Shown piece by piece: positions 1 to 5,185 of a stretch of 10,175 nt of DNA (positions within the stretch are counted from its first letter, which is position 1; each line of letters begins with the position of its first letter). A model generated the notes under the pieces. It saw only the letters and a program-made list of their open reading frames with translations, did no database searches and was not told the DNA's origin. Both the position numbers and the translations under genes were made by a program. This DNA is from Methanomicrobiales archaeon (lineage in GTDB: Archaea > Halobacteriota > Methanomicrobia > Methanomicrobiales > Methanospirillaceae), in contig JAAYPD010000419.1 in NCBI GenBank assembly GCA_012520015.1, positions 1 to 10,175 on the forward strand, written 5' to 3'.

Positions 1-213
1 GGGAAGGGAAAGATCCTAAGATCCGGTGCTGAATTCGATAATGTAAAAAAAATGGCGACAGGAGTTGCAACTGATGCCGTCCTTGTTGTCGACCTTACCG
101 AGCTTTACTGCACCAAACCAGGAGCAGAAGCAGGCCAGCGGCTTGACATTATGCCACCTGCCGAAGTTGATGCATGGGAGAAAGCCAGGTGGACAGATAT
201 CCCGGGCAAATAG
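1..213 (+). CDS. C-terminal end of an unrecognised protein (partial, enters from the left edge)
   Basis: The first reading frame is open from base 1 to a TAG at 211-213 and gives 70 residues; the start lies outside the window. The peptide contains ATGVATDAVLVVDL followed by a polar tail ending in WTDIPGK. The composition and codon use look like real coding sequence. I do not recognise the family. The ATDAVLVV stretch faintly recalls the GT(A/T)TDA motif of adenosylcobinamide amidohydrolase (CbiZ), but the sequence after it does not fit, so I do not assign it. It lies upstream of a ferredoxin gene on the same strand, 38 bases before the start I prefer for that gene. A TATA-like box just after its stop suggests the ferredoxin has its own promoter. 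Confidence 0.6.
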   Translation, partial: GKGKILRSGAEFDNVKKMATGVATDAVLVVDLTELYCTKPGAEAGQRLDIMPPAEVDAWEKARWTDIPGK

Positions 214-217
214 ACAG

Positions 218-226
218 ATTTAAAAA
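218..226 (+). promoter_or_regulatory. TATA-like box for the ferredoxin gene
   Basis: ATTTAAAAA lies about 25-30 bases before the ATG at 252. Archaeal transcription usually starts about 25 bases downstream of the TATA centre, which would put the transcript start at about 247-252. That predicts a leaderless or almost leaderless mRNA and explains why no well-spaced Shine-Dalgarno site precedes the ATG. This is inferred from position and sequence only. Confidence 0.4.
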
Positions 227-251
227 CATCTTTTTTCAACATTTCCCAGGA

Positions 252-530
252 ATGGAAGAAGAAAATAATAGGAAAAAACCAAAAAAGTTTCCCTGGTTTG
301 AGCCTTTTGCCTGTGAAGGGTGTGGAGACTGTATTCCGGTATGTCCGACCGGTTCAGTTGAGCTGCTGGACGATGAAAACCAGAAAGTTCCAAAAGCATG
401 GGTAACAAATCCTGATACCTGCATCGGATGTGGGAAATGTGCCAAGGCCTGTATCGTAGGCGCCGTGCAGATGACTTCCTACGTGGACATGGCTATAAAG
501 AGATACAAAGAAGAGAAAAGACCATTTTAG
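252..530 (+). CDS. 2x[4Fe-4S] ferredoxin-type protein
   Basis: This 92-residue protein carries two complete [4Fe-4S] motifs: C21-x2-C24-x2-C27-x3-C31-P and C57-x2-C60-x2-C63-x3-C67. It should be a soluble cytoplasmic low-potential electron carrier, or a small electron-transfer subunit; the partner cannot be told from sequence. The N-terminus (residues 1-12) is rich in Asn, Glu and Lys, and the C-terminus is a basic helix-like tail. Seventeen residues separate the two motifs' nearest cysteines less the usual turns, so an insertion typical of archaeal ferredoxins is present between them. The frame is open upstream to an ATG at 174, but that start would overlap the previous gene out of frame and has no ribosome site. 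The ATG at 252 fits a TATA-like box at 218-226. The gene converges on mch, and the two stop codons overlap (TAG 528-530 here, TAA 527-529 on the other strand). Confidence 0.88.
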   Translation: MEEENNRKKPKKFPWFEPFACEGCGDCIPVCPTGSVELLDDENQKVPKAWVTNPDTCIGCGKCAKACIVGAVQMTSYVDMAIKRYKEEKRPF

Positions 531-1483
531 TCCTGATCATATGTTGCATGGAAAGACTCAAGGAGAATTTTCTCGTTCAATTTGCCGAAATGATAGGTTT
601 TACCAGTAGTGCGATCATTTACCGTAAGCTCTGCCGGTGAGAAACCAAGGTATGTTCCGATATTGACAAAATCATAATTTGCATCTCTGAACAGTTCATA
701 AAAGGGGCGCCCGTACATCTTTGAGTTATCAGATGTTATCTTTGCAAACTCATCTGAATATAATCTGGTGGAGAGGATGACCGATCCATAATAGATATTG
801 CAGTCATTGGTCACTCCCATCGCCTGCTCAAATGTTCTCTTTAACGGAGCAATCGGGGAACGCCCGGCAGCATTGACGATGTTGGTGATATCATAACCCA
901 TATCCTCAAGCTTGTGCATGGCCATGGTGACAACCCTTCCTGATATCTGGATAGAACCAACAATACTTCTTGTTGATGCAACCAGGGCATAAAGGCTGGA
1001 TGGTTTTACCCCGCACTTTTCCGCGATGTATTCACAGGTACTTAAGTCAGGAAGTGTCTCAGCTTCCAAGGCTATGATTGCAATTTCCGAGCTTTCCTGG
1101 TAATGGATTGCTTTGTAAGTTCCTTTCGGTTTTAAAGCAAGTGCCCTGGCCGGGCCAGATCCCATGGCGAAAAAATTGTCTCTTTTAATAACCCACCCTG
1201 CTTTCTGGGAACCCAGGCAGGCGATGATCGGGTGTTTGACCGTCAGGTGAACAAAAGGAAGAATCCTGTCTGCAACAGGCTGGAAGGTGATTGCAGGCTC
1301 TATCAGCCCTCCTGCGCAAACTTTCAGGAATTGAAGACCTGCTTCATGACATCCGTTTTCATTGACACCACAGTCAATAACTGTGGCTCCGTTCTCAAGG
1401 ATATGAACTTTGATACCCAGGATCTCTTCACTCCGCATCATATCCTGCACAACAGGAAGGGCATTGATATTTACACTAATCAT
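527..1483 (-). CDS. mch: N5,N10-methenyltetrahydromethanopterin cyclohydrolase
   Basis: Mch interconverts formyl- and methenyl-tetrahydromethanopterin, the third step of CO2 reduction to methane, in the cytoplasm. The protein is 318 residues, close to the usual length of about 315-325, and it is collinear with Mch throughout. Recognisable blocks are the N-terminal SVNI start, LENGATVIDCGVN (29-41), GSQKAGW (91-97), FFAMGSGPARALALKP (104-119), VGSIQISGRVV (175-185), SPIAP (209-213) and GRPFYELFRDANYDF (258-272). One oddity is that the residue after GRVV is Thr186; in Mch proteins I know this position is Glu (GRVVE/GRIVE), and Glu186 with Arg183 is reported as catalytic in the Archaeoglobus enzyme. 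Arg183 is kept. The family call is secure; full activity is less so, and this could be a divergent second copy. The ATG at 1483 matches the family N-terminus. No clear Shine-Dalgarno site precedes it. Confidence 0.95.
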   Translation of the reverse strand: MISVNINALPVVQDMMRSEEILGIKVHILENGATVIDCGVNENGCHEAGLQFLKVCAGGLIEPAITFQPVADRILPFVHLTVKHPIIACLGSQKAGWVIKRDNFFAMGSGPARALALKPKGTYKAIHYQESSEIAIIALEAETLPDLSTCEYIAEKCGVKPSSLYALVASTRSIVGSIQISGRVVTMAMHKLEDMGYDITNIVNAAGRSPIAPLKRTFEQAMGVTNDCNIYYGSVILSTRLYSDEFAKITSDNSKMYGRPFYELFRDANYDFVNIGTYLGFSPAELTVNDRTTGKTYHFGKLNEKILLESFHATYDQD

Positions 1484-1594
1484 GTGAATCAGGACAAATT
1501 ATAACAAATTACTGGTTGCATGGAGATAAAGTTCCATCGGTGCTGCCTTGCATGTTCGCCTTTTAAGAGGGAACCTGTGAAAAACCCACTATTT
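1484..1594 (-). promoter_or_regulatory. mch upstream region with weak TATA-like candidates
   Basis: These 111 bases separate the kinase stop from the mch start on the minus strand. Read on that strand, ACTTTATC (1525-1532) lies about 48 bases before the mch ATG and would give a leader of about 20 bases. TTATAATTT lies nearer, too close for a normal leader. A short T-tract follows the kinase stop (minus-strand GGGTTTTTC) and may help end the kinase transcript. No convincing operator or RNA structure was seen. Confidence 0.25.
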
Positions 1595-3013
1595 CTATTC
1601 TTTTTCTTGCTTGAAAGTTCCATGTGGCACGTTTATCTCAAAGCGTGCTCCCTTTCCAGGTTCGCCATTCTCGGTAATTGTAATCCCGGTCATGGCAAGC
1701 ACCTCTGAAATGAAATAAAGACCGAACCCTGAGTTTCTCCCATGGCTTAAGAGAAATATCCTGTCTTTTTCCTCATTTGGAACACCTTTTCCATTGTCCT
1801 CCCAGATGATGTTTATTCCTTTATCGTCCTGTTCCATGTGACAGGAGATCTCTGTCACTTTGCCACCATGGATGAGAGAGTTGTGATAAAGATTTGAAAA
1901 TACATGACCAAGCATGGGATCTGCATATACTGAAAGGTTATCAGGAACAAGGCACCTGACCGGTACACCTGATGTATAGATATTCCTTGCCAGGCTGGCA
2001 ATATTCTGCCATACAGGAGGCTGGGCGCCAACCTGTTCATATTCTCTTAAAAACTGAATTAAATTTTCGATGCGATCAAGAAGATCCAGGATAGTATTTT
2101 GAACTCTCTCTTTTTCCCCGGGATCTTCGAACTCATCCAGGATATCCATGTACCCCCTGATGGACGTGACAATATTGATGACATCATGCCTTGTGATCGA
2201 TTGCAGCAGCCTGAATTTTCTTGACATTTCAGCAATCTTTTCCCTGGCCTTCTTCTTTTCAGTGACATCTTCACCGATGCACATATACCCGAAAAACCGC
2301 CCTTTTTCATCACGAAGATCGGTATTGATGATGTCAAGGTCGCGGATCTCTCCTGAACGAAGAAGGATTTTCATCTCCTCGTGCTGGGAGATGGTCTCAT
2401 TTTTGATAGCCTCTTTGTAAAGTCGTTTTTTCATCTCCCTGAGATCAGGAGGGACTGCCAGTTCAAAAAAATTCTGATGGAGAAATTCTTCCCTTTTCCA
2501 GCCGGTCAGGGAGAGCAGAAAATCATTACAATACTGCACTATCCCTTCTTCATCAAGGTGGAAAGCCACCATGTGAATCCTGTCAAGGGTTGTATTAAAC
2601 CGGCGCTCATTCTCCCTTGCCAGGCTTTCATTGATGTTCTTCTGATGCAGTGAACGGATTTTGTGGAATAGATCGGTGAACTGTGCAGCTGGATCCCCAC
2701 CTTTTTGCAGGTAATAGTCGGCCCCGTTATTTATCGCCTGGATAACTACTTCTTCCCTGCCTCTTCCGGTAAAAAGGATGAATGGCAGCCTGTCATACCT
2801 GTTTCTTACTTCTTTCAGGAGAGAGATCCCATCCATGACAGGCATCTGGTAGTCTGAAACCACGACATCGAATGGCTCAAGCTCCAGGGCTTTCAGCCCG
2901 TCCTCAGCCATAGAGCAGAGTCTGACTGAAAGATCCTCCTCCCTTTCAAAGAATCTCGAGACGATCTGGTGATAATCGGTATCATCGTCTACATAAAGGA
3001 CAGAGATTGTCAT
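1595..3013 (-). CDS. REC-PAS-histidine kinase (response-regulator receiver at the N-terminus)
   Basis: This is a 472-residue cytoplasmic signalling kinase without transmembrane segments. A CheY-like receiver domain (about 1-120) has the acidic pocket D9-D11, phospho-acceptor D54 in SDYQMPVMDG, T82 and K104. A PAS domain follows (about 140-255), then a DHp helix with the phospho-accepting His276 in TRHDVINIVT, and an HATPase domain with an N-box (N374/N378), a DNGKG box (406-410) and GFGLYF (429-434). The FILFTGRGREE and GADYYLQKGGDP blocks are typical of the many REC-PAS kinases of Methanomicrobiales. The receiver sits in front, so the protein is probably driven by another kinase or is part of a phosphorelay; the PAS ligand is unknown. 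I chose the ATG at 3013 because it directly precedes the first receiver strand (TISVLYVDDD); a TTG at 3028 is possible. It lies head-to-head with a DUF1622 gene. Confidence 0.93.
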   Translation of the reverse strand: MTISVLYVDDDTDYHQIVSRFFEREEDLSVRLCSMAEDGLKALELEPFDVVVSDYQMPVMDGISLLKEVRNRYDRLPFILFTGRGREEVVIQAINNGADYYLQKGGDPAAQFTDLFHKIRSLHQKNINESLARENERRFNTTLDRIHMVAFHLDEEGIVQYCNDFLLSLTGWKREEFLHQNFFELAVPPDLREMKKRLYKEAIKNETISQHEEMKILLRSGEIRDLDIINTDLRDEKGRFFGYMCIGEDVTEKKKAREKIAEMSRKFRLLQSITRHDVINIVTSIRGYMDILDEFEDPGEKERVQNTILDLLDRIENLIQFLREYEQVGAQPPVWQNIASLARNIYTSGVPVRCLVPDNLSVYADPMLGHVFSNLYHNSLIHGGKVTEISCHMEQDDKGINIIWEDNGKGVPNEEKDRIFLLSHGRNSGFGLYFISEVLAMTGITITENGEPGKGARFEINVPHGTFKQEKE

Positions 3014-3027
3014 TAGTAACAGGATCA

Positions 3028-3417
3028 ATGGTTAATCTGATGGATGATAAATCTGATGATATGATATCCGGGATCCTGAACGGGTCTGATGAGTTCATCC
3101 TGCTATTTATTGATATTATCTCACGAATAATTGAGATGTTTGCCGTTCTCCTGATCTTCGGTTCGGTAGTCCGCGGTTCGGCCAGGTACTTTCTCGTAAA
3201 GGATCCACATGATAAAGACGACATTCAAAAATTCTCCGGGTTCAGGCAATACCTTGGACAATGTCTTTTACTTGGCCTTGAGCTGCTGATTGCGGCGGAT
3301 GTCATCAGGACCGTTGCACTTGACCTGACACTTGAACGTGTTGCGGGTCTTGGATCAGTAGTTCGTTTAATCCATCTTGGATTCCGATTTTCAAAACTCG
3401 GGAGATTGTCCGGATAA
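3028..3417 (+). CDS. DUF1622 family membrane protein with its 3' end replaced by insertion-sequence DNA
   Basis: The ATG at 3028 gives 129 residues. Residues 23-48 form one transmembrane helix and 76-98 a second, containing LGQCLLLGLELLIAADVIRT, which is the recognisable core of the DUF1622 family of small inner-membrane proteins of unknown function. After SVV (about residue 112, base 3363) the normal family ending (a further hydrophobic IR-T-LSY-like helix and acidic tail) is missing. The last 17 or so residues are antisense translation of a transposase fragment. The protein has therefore probably lost its last membrane helix and may be non-functional. An AGGA at 3021-3024 is a weak ribosome site; ATGs at 3040 and 3061 are alternative starts. 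The gene diverges from the kinase gene. Confidence 0.7.
   Translation: MVNLMDDKSDDMISGILNGSDEFILLFIDIISRIIEMFAVLLIFGSVVRGSARYFLVKDPHDKDDIQKFSGFRQYLGQCLLLGLELLIAADVIRTVALDLTLERVAGLGSVVRLIHLGFRFSKLGRLSG
3046..3052 (-). promoter_or_regulatory. possible TATA-like box for the kinase gene
   Basis: Read on the minus strand this is ATTTATC, about 33-39 bases before the kinase ATG at 3013, giving a predicted leader of about 9 bases. It lies inside the N-terminal coding part of the divergent DUF1622 gene, which is forced by the 14-base spacing between the two start codons. Weak evidence from sequence and position only. Confidence 0.2.
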
Positions 3418-3655
3418 CCTTATGGCGAGATATTCCCAATTGTCGTGCAGTGGATGAGTCGGATATTCCTTGATTACTCATTAGAATTACATTTGCACGG
3501 AGAGAAATTTCGGCTTTAGTGTTTCCAGATCTTACAAGTTTTTCAAGATATTTTACTTCCTCATTATTAAGGATAAGAGGTTCACGGGAAGATACAAAAG
3601 GCATAAAATTATTATGATGCAATCTATTATTGTTATTATTGTATCGTTTATTTAG
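3360..3655 (-). mobile_element. IS630-family remnant
   Basis: The remnant spans the truncated transposase and the AT-rich stretch in front of it (3605 to about 3655, rich in ATTATT repeats), which probably belongs to the element's 5' flank. The left junction falls inside the DUF1622 gene near a TA dinucleotide (3359-3360); IS630 elements target TA, but since this junction cuts the transposase rather than lying at an element end, it must reflect a later deletion or rearrangement. The right boundary with the IS21 remnant is approximate. Confidence 0.55.
3363..3604 (-). pseudogene. N-terminal fragment of an IS630-type transposase
   Basis: On the minus strand, the ATG at 3604 opens about 80 residues that begin MPFVSSREPLILNNEEV and contain LRANVILMSNQGISDSSTARQLGISRHKVIRT, the helix-turn-helix DNA-binding start of IS630/Tc1-mariner-like transposases. 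Family members are about 340 residues and carry a C-terminal DDE/DDD catalytic domain. Here the similarity ends near base 3360, where the frame runs antisense into the DUF1622 gene. The catalytic part is therefore missing and the fragment cannot transpose. The frame is also open upstream to a TTG at 3620-3622. Confidence 0.75.
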
Positions 3656-3863
3656 AATCTTTGCACAAGAGATTGTTGAAGCTCGTTGTGGAAGGGGTTC
3701 AACGATATTTTGTTCTCAGTTTGATGTAATGAGATGGTACCAGAAAATTGGTGATAAACCAATTGCTGATGTGATTTGTGACAGGATTGTTCATAATGCA
3801 TACACTATCATTCTGAATGGTGATTCATTGCGTAAGATTATAAGATCTGTTGAACCTGAATAA
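3656..3863 (+). pseudogene. istB: C-terminal fragment of an IstB-type helper ATPase (IS21 family)
   Basis: About 68 residues ending at TAA 3861-3863 match the C-terminal end of IstB, the AAA+ transposition helper of IS21 elements. The visible hallmarks are RCGRGSTIFCSQF (the RYG-STI-TSQ block, sensor-like region), WYQKIGD, IADVICDRIVHNAY and LNGDSLRK. Full-length IstB is about 250 residues with Walker A and B motifs upstream; these are absent, so the first three quarters of the protein and all of istA are gone. The frame stays open a little further upstream to a TTG at 3630, but those residues are not family-like. It is a dead remnant lying next to an IS630 remnant. Confidence 0.78.
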
Positions 3864-3880
3864 TGTTTGAATGAACATTA
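3861..3880. repeat. short inverted repeat at the istB stop codon
   Basis: TAATGTT (3861-3867) and AACATTA (3874-3880) are perfect inverted repeats separated by six bases, and include the istB stop codon. They may be a weak terminator or part of the IS21 end. It lacks a following T-tract. Confidence 0.35.
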
Positions 3881-3892
3881 CCCTTTTGCATG

Positions 3893-3945
3893 AAAACCTT
3901 TTTTCATTGGTCAGGCTTGAGGCGAAGCCTCATAAAGGTTTTTTT
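3893..3945 (+). terminator. compound hairpin followed by a T-tract
   Basis: The inner palindrome TGAGGC (3918-3923), GAA loop, GCCTCA (3927-3932) is perfect. It is enclosed by AAAACCTTT (3893-3901) and AAAGGTTTT (3934-3942), so the whole can fold into a long two-part stem, and it ends in seven T residues (3939-3945). This resembles an intrinsic terminator downstream of istB and would shield the ABC operon from read-through. It could instead be an IS-end structure. Confidence 0.45.
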
Positions 3946-3950
3946 GAAAG

Positions 3951-4023
3951 TGTTCAACTGAACGTTGAGGGTGCTTAGTTTGAGCGTTTTCACTGTTCAA
4001 TATCAAAGGGTCAGACTGTTCAA
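3951..4023. repeat. three TGTTCAA repeats, possible IS21 end or operator sites
   Basis: TGTTCAA occurs at 3951-3957, 3994-4000 and 4017-4023; the last two are within the longer shared string CTGTTCAAT. An inverted TGAACA lies at 3872-3877. IS21-family elements often carry several short repeats near their ends, and an istB remnant lies just upstream, so a degraded IS21 right end is the simplest reading. The last two copies also lie 23-60 bases before the TATA-like box of the ABC operon, where an activator or repressor could bind. Sequence alone cannot decide. Confidence 0.4.
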
Positions 4024-4045
4024 TCGGGCCGTTATATGCAACAGT

Positions 4046-4054
4046 GTTTATAAG
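4046..4054 (+). promoter_or_regulatory. TATA-like box for the ABC transporter operon
   Basis: GTTTATAAG lies 88-96 bases before the ATG at 4142, predicting a leader of about 65-70 bases with a strong Shine-Dalgarno site at its end. The region between it and the start is AT-rich with no obvious riboswitch fold. The 278 bases from 3864 to 4141 contain no gene besides the IS-derived repeats described here. Confidence 0.35.
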
Positions 4055-4131
4055 TTTACATTACATAGTAATTTTAACAAAAATGATATTGAAAAAATTA
4101 TCGATATCATATTGGTTACTCACAAATTTTT

Positions 4132-4140
4132 GGAGGAGGT
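4132..4140 (+). promoter_or_regulatory. strong ribosome binding site that fixes the binding-protein start
   Basis: GGAGGAGGT ends one base before the ATG at 4142, with its first GGAGG at a normal five-base spacing. The reading frame is open much further upstream (to 3965), but those bases have no coding character, and this site plus the lysine-and-hydrophobic N-terminus that follows shows that translation begins at 4142. Confidence 0.85.
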
Positions 4141-4141
4141 C

Positions 4142-5179
4142 ATGAAAAAAGTATCAATATCTGTAATAATCGGAATTCTCATCTTTATTGTTTGTATCGC
4201 AATTATCGCAGCCATGTGGTCTCCTTCTTCATCGCGTGAGGTTGTTGTATATACTTCTGTGGACCAGGTTTTTTCAGAACCAATACTAAAACAATTCCAG
4301 TCAGACACCGGAATAGTGGTAAAACCTGTTTTTGATGTGGAAGCAGCCAAAACAACCGGCCTGGTGAACCGGTTGATCGCAGAGAAGGAAAATCCCAGAG
4401 CAGATATTTTCTGGAGCGGTGAATTTGCCCAGACGATTCTTTTAAAAGAGTCAGATGTCCTTACTCCTTACTTCCCGTCAAACGCGTCTGATATTCCTGA
4501 CAATTATAAGGATGCTGAAGGGTACTGGACCGGAACTGGGGGCAGAGCCAGAATATTTCTGGTTAATACCGCAGGAATCCCTTCTGATGTGATCCCTGAA
4601 AATCTCAATGACATGTTGTCCGGAAAGATATCCCCTGAAAAAATTGGAATAGCGCAACCGCTCTTTGGAACAACCTCGACCCAGGCCGCTGCTTTATATG
4701 CATATCTTGGAGAAGAAAAAGCCCGGTCCTTTTTCCAGAGCATCAAGGATACAGGAGTGAGGGTTGTCGATGGCAACTCGGTAGTTCGTGATATGGTTGT
4801 TCGAGGTGAACTTGTATATGGACTTACTGATACCGATGATGCATGTATGATTCTTGATGAGAATCCAGATCTCCGGATAATTGTTCCTGACCAAAAAGAA
4901 GGAGAGATGGGGACACTGGTAATTCCAAATACTGTGGCACTGATAAAGGGGGGTTCCAATCCATCAGAGGCACAGGAACTTGCGGATTACCTCGTAAGTA
5001 AAGAAGCAGAGGTGGATTTTATTAAAAGAGGCTGGATTCAGTTCTCTCTACGTGAGGAAGTAAAACCTGCAACATGTATGGAAAATAAATTAGTAAAGGG
5101 GATGGATCTGTCATTAGAAGAAATATATCAGTATTTTTCACCATCAAAAGACGATCTTTCGAAAATATTTATACAATAA
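4142..5179 (+). CDS. ABC transporter substrate-binding protein, FbpA-like (ferric-type family)
   Basis: The 345-residue protein starts with Lys-Lys and a hydrophobic helix (4-26), an uncleaved membrane anchor or signal peptide; Cys18 is not in a lipobox. The mature part is a type-II periplasmic-binding fold placed outside the cell. VVYTSVDQVFSEPIL (35-49) is the first strand with the ligand loop, EAAKTTGLVNRLIAEK (67-82) and ADIFWSGEFAQ (87-97) continue the family pattern, and GTLVIPNTVALIKGG lies near the hinge. Fe3+-binding FbpA uses a Tyr-Tyr pair in the second domain; here the equivalent region reads GLTDTDDA (227-234), with no Tyr pair. This belongs to an FbpA-like clade whose ligand I do not know. 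A metal or small oxyanion is an inference. It is the first gene of a four-gene operon; the permease ATG follows six bases after its stop. Confidence 0.9.
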   Translation: MKKVSISVIIGILIFIVCIAIIAAMWSPSSSREVVVYTSVDQVFSEPILKQFQSDTGIVVKPVFDVEAAKTTGLVNRLIAEKENPRADIFWSGEFAQTILLKESDVLTPYFPSNASDIPDNYKDAEGYWTGTGGRARIFLVNTAGIPSDVIPENLNDMLSGKISPEKIGIAQPLFGTTSTQAAALYAYLGEEKARSFFQSIKDTGVRVVDGNSVVRDMVVRGELVYGLTDTDDACMILDENPDLRIIVPDQKEGEMGTLVIPNTVALIKGGSNPSEAQELADYLVSKEAEVDFIKRGWIQFSLREEVKPATCMENKLVKGMDLSLEEIYQYFSPSKDDLSKIFIQ

Positions 5180-5185
5180 CTATAA

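Noticed and set aside
174..251. Upstream extension of the ferredoxin to the ATG at 174
   Set aside because: It overlaps the previous gene out of frame, gives non-family residues, lacks a ribosome site, and a TATA-like box lies downstream of it at 218-226.
2148..2653. Plus-strand open frames inside the kinase gene
   Set aside because: They are antisense to the PAS and DHp coding regions and show no protein-like pattern of their own.
3605..3650. ATTATT-rich stretch as a possible CRISPR leader or microsatellite
   Set aside because: The repeats are too short and irregular and no spacers follow; it is best explained as AT-rich IS flank.
3965..4141. Upstream extension of the binding-protein frame
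   Set aside because: The translated residues are not signal-peptide-like, and GGAGGAGGT followed by ATG at 4142 with a Lys-Lys-hydrophobic start marks the true beginning.
4504..4959. Long open frame on the minus strand inside the binding-protein gene
   Set aside because: It is Ser/Thr-rich and antisense to a well-supported gene; no start signal or family resemblance.
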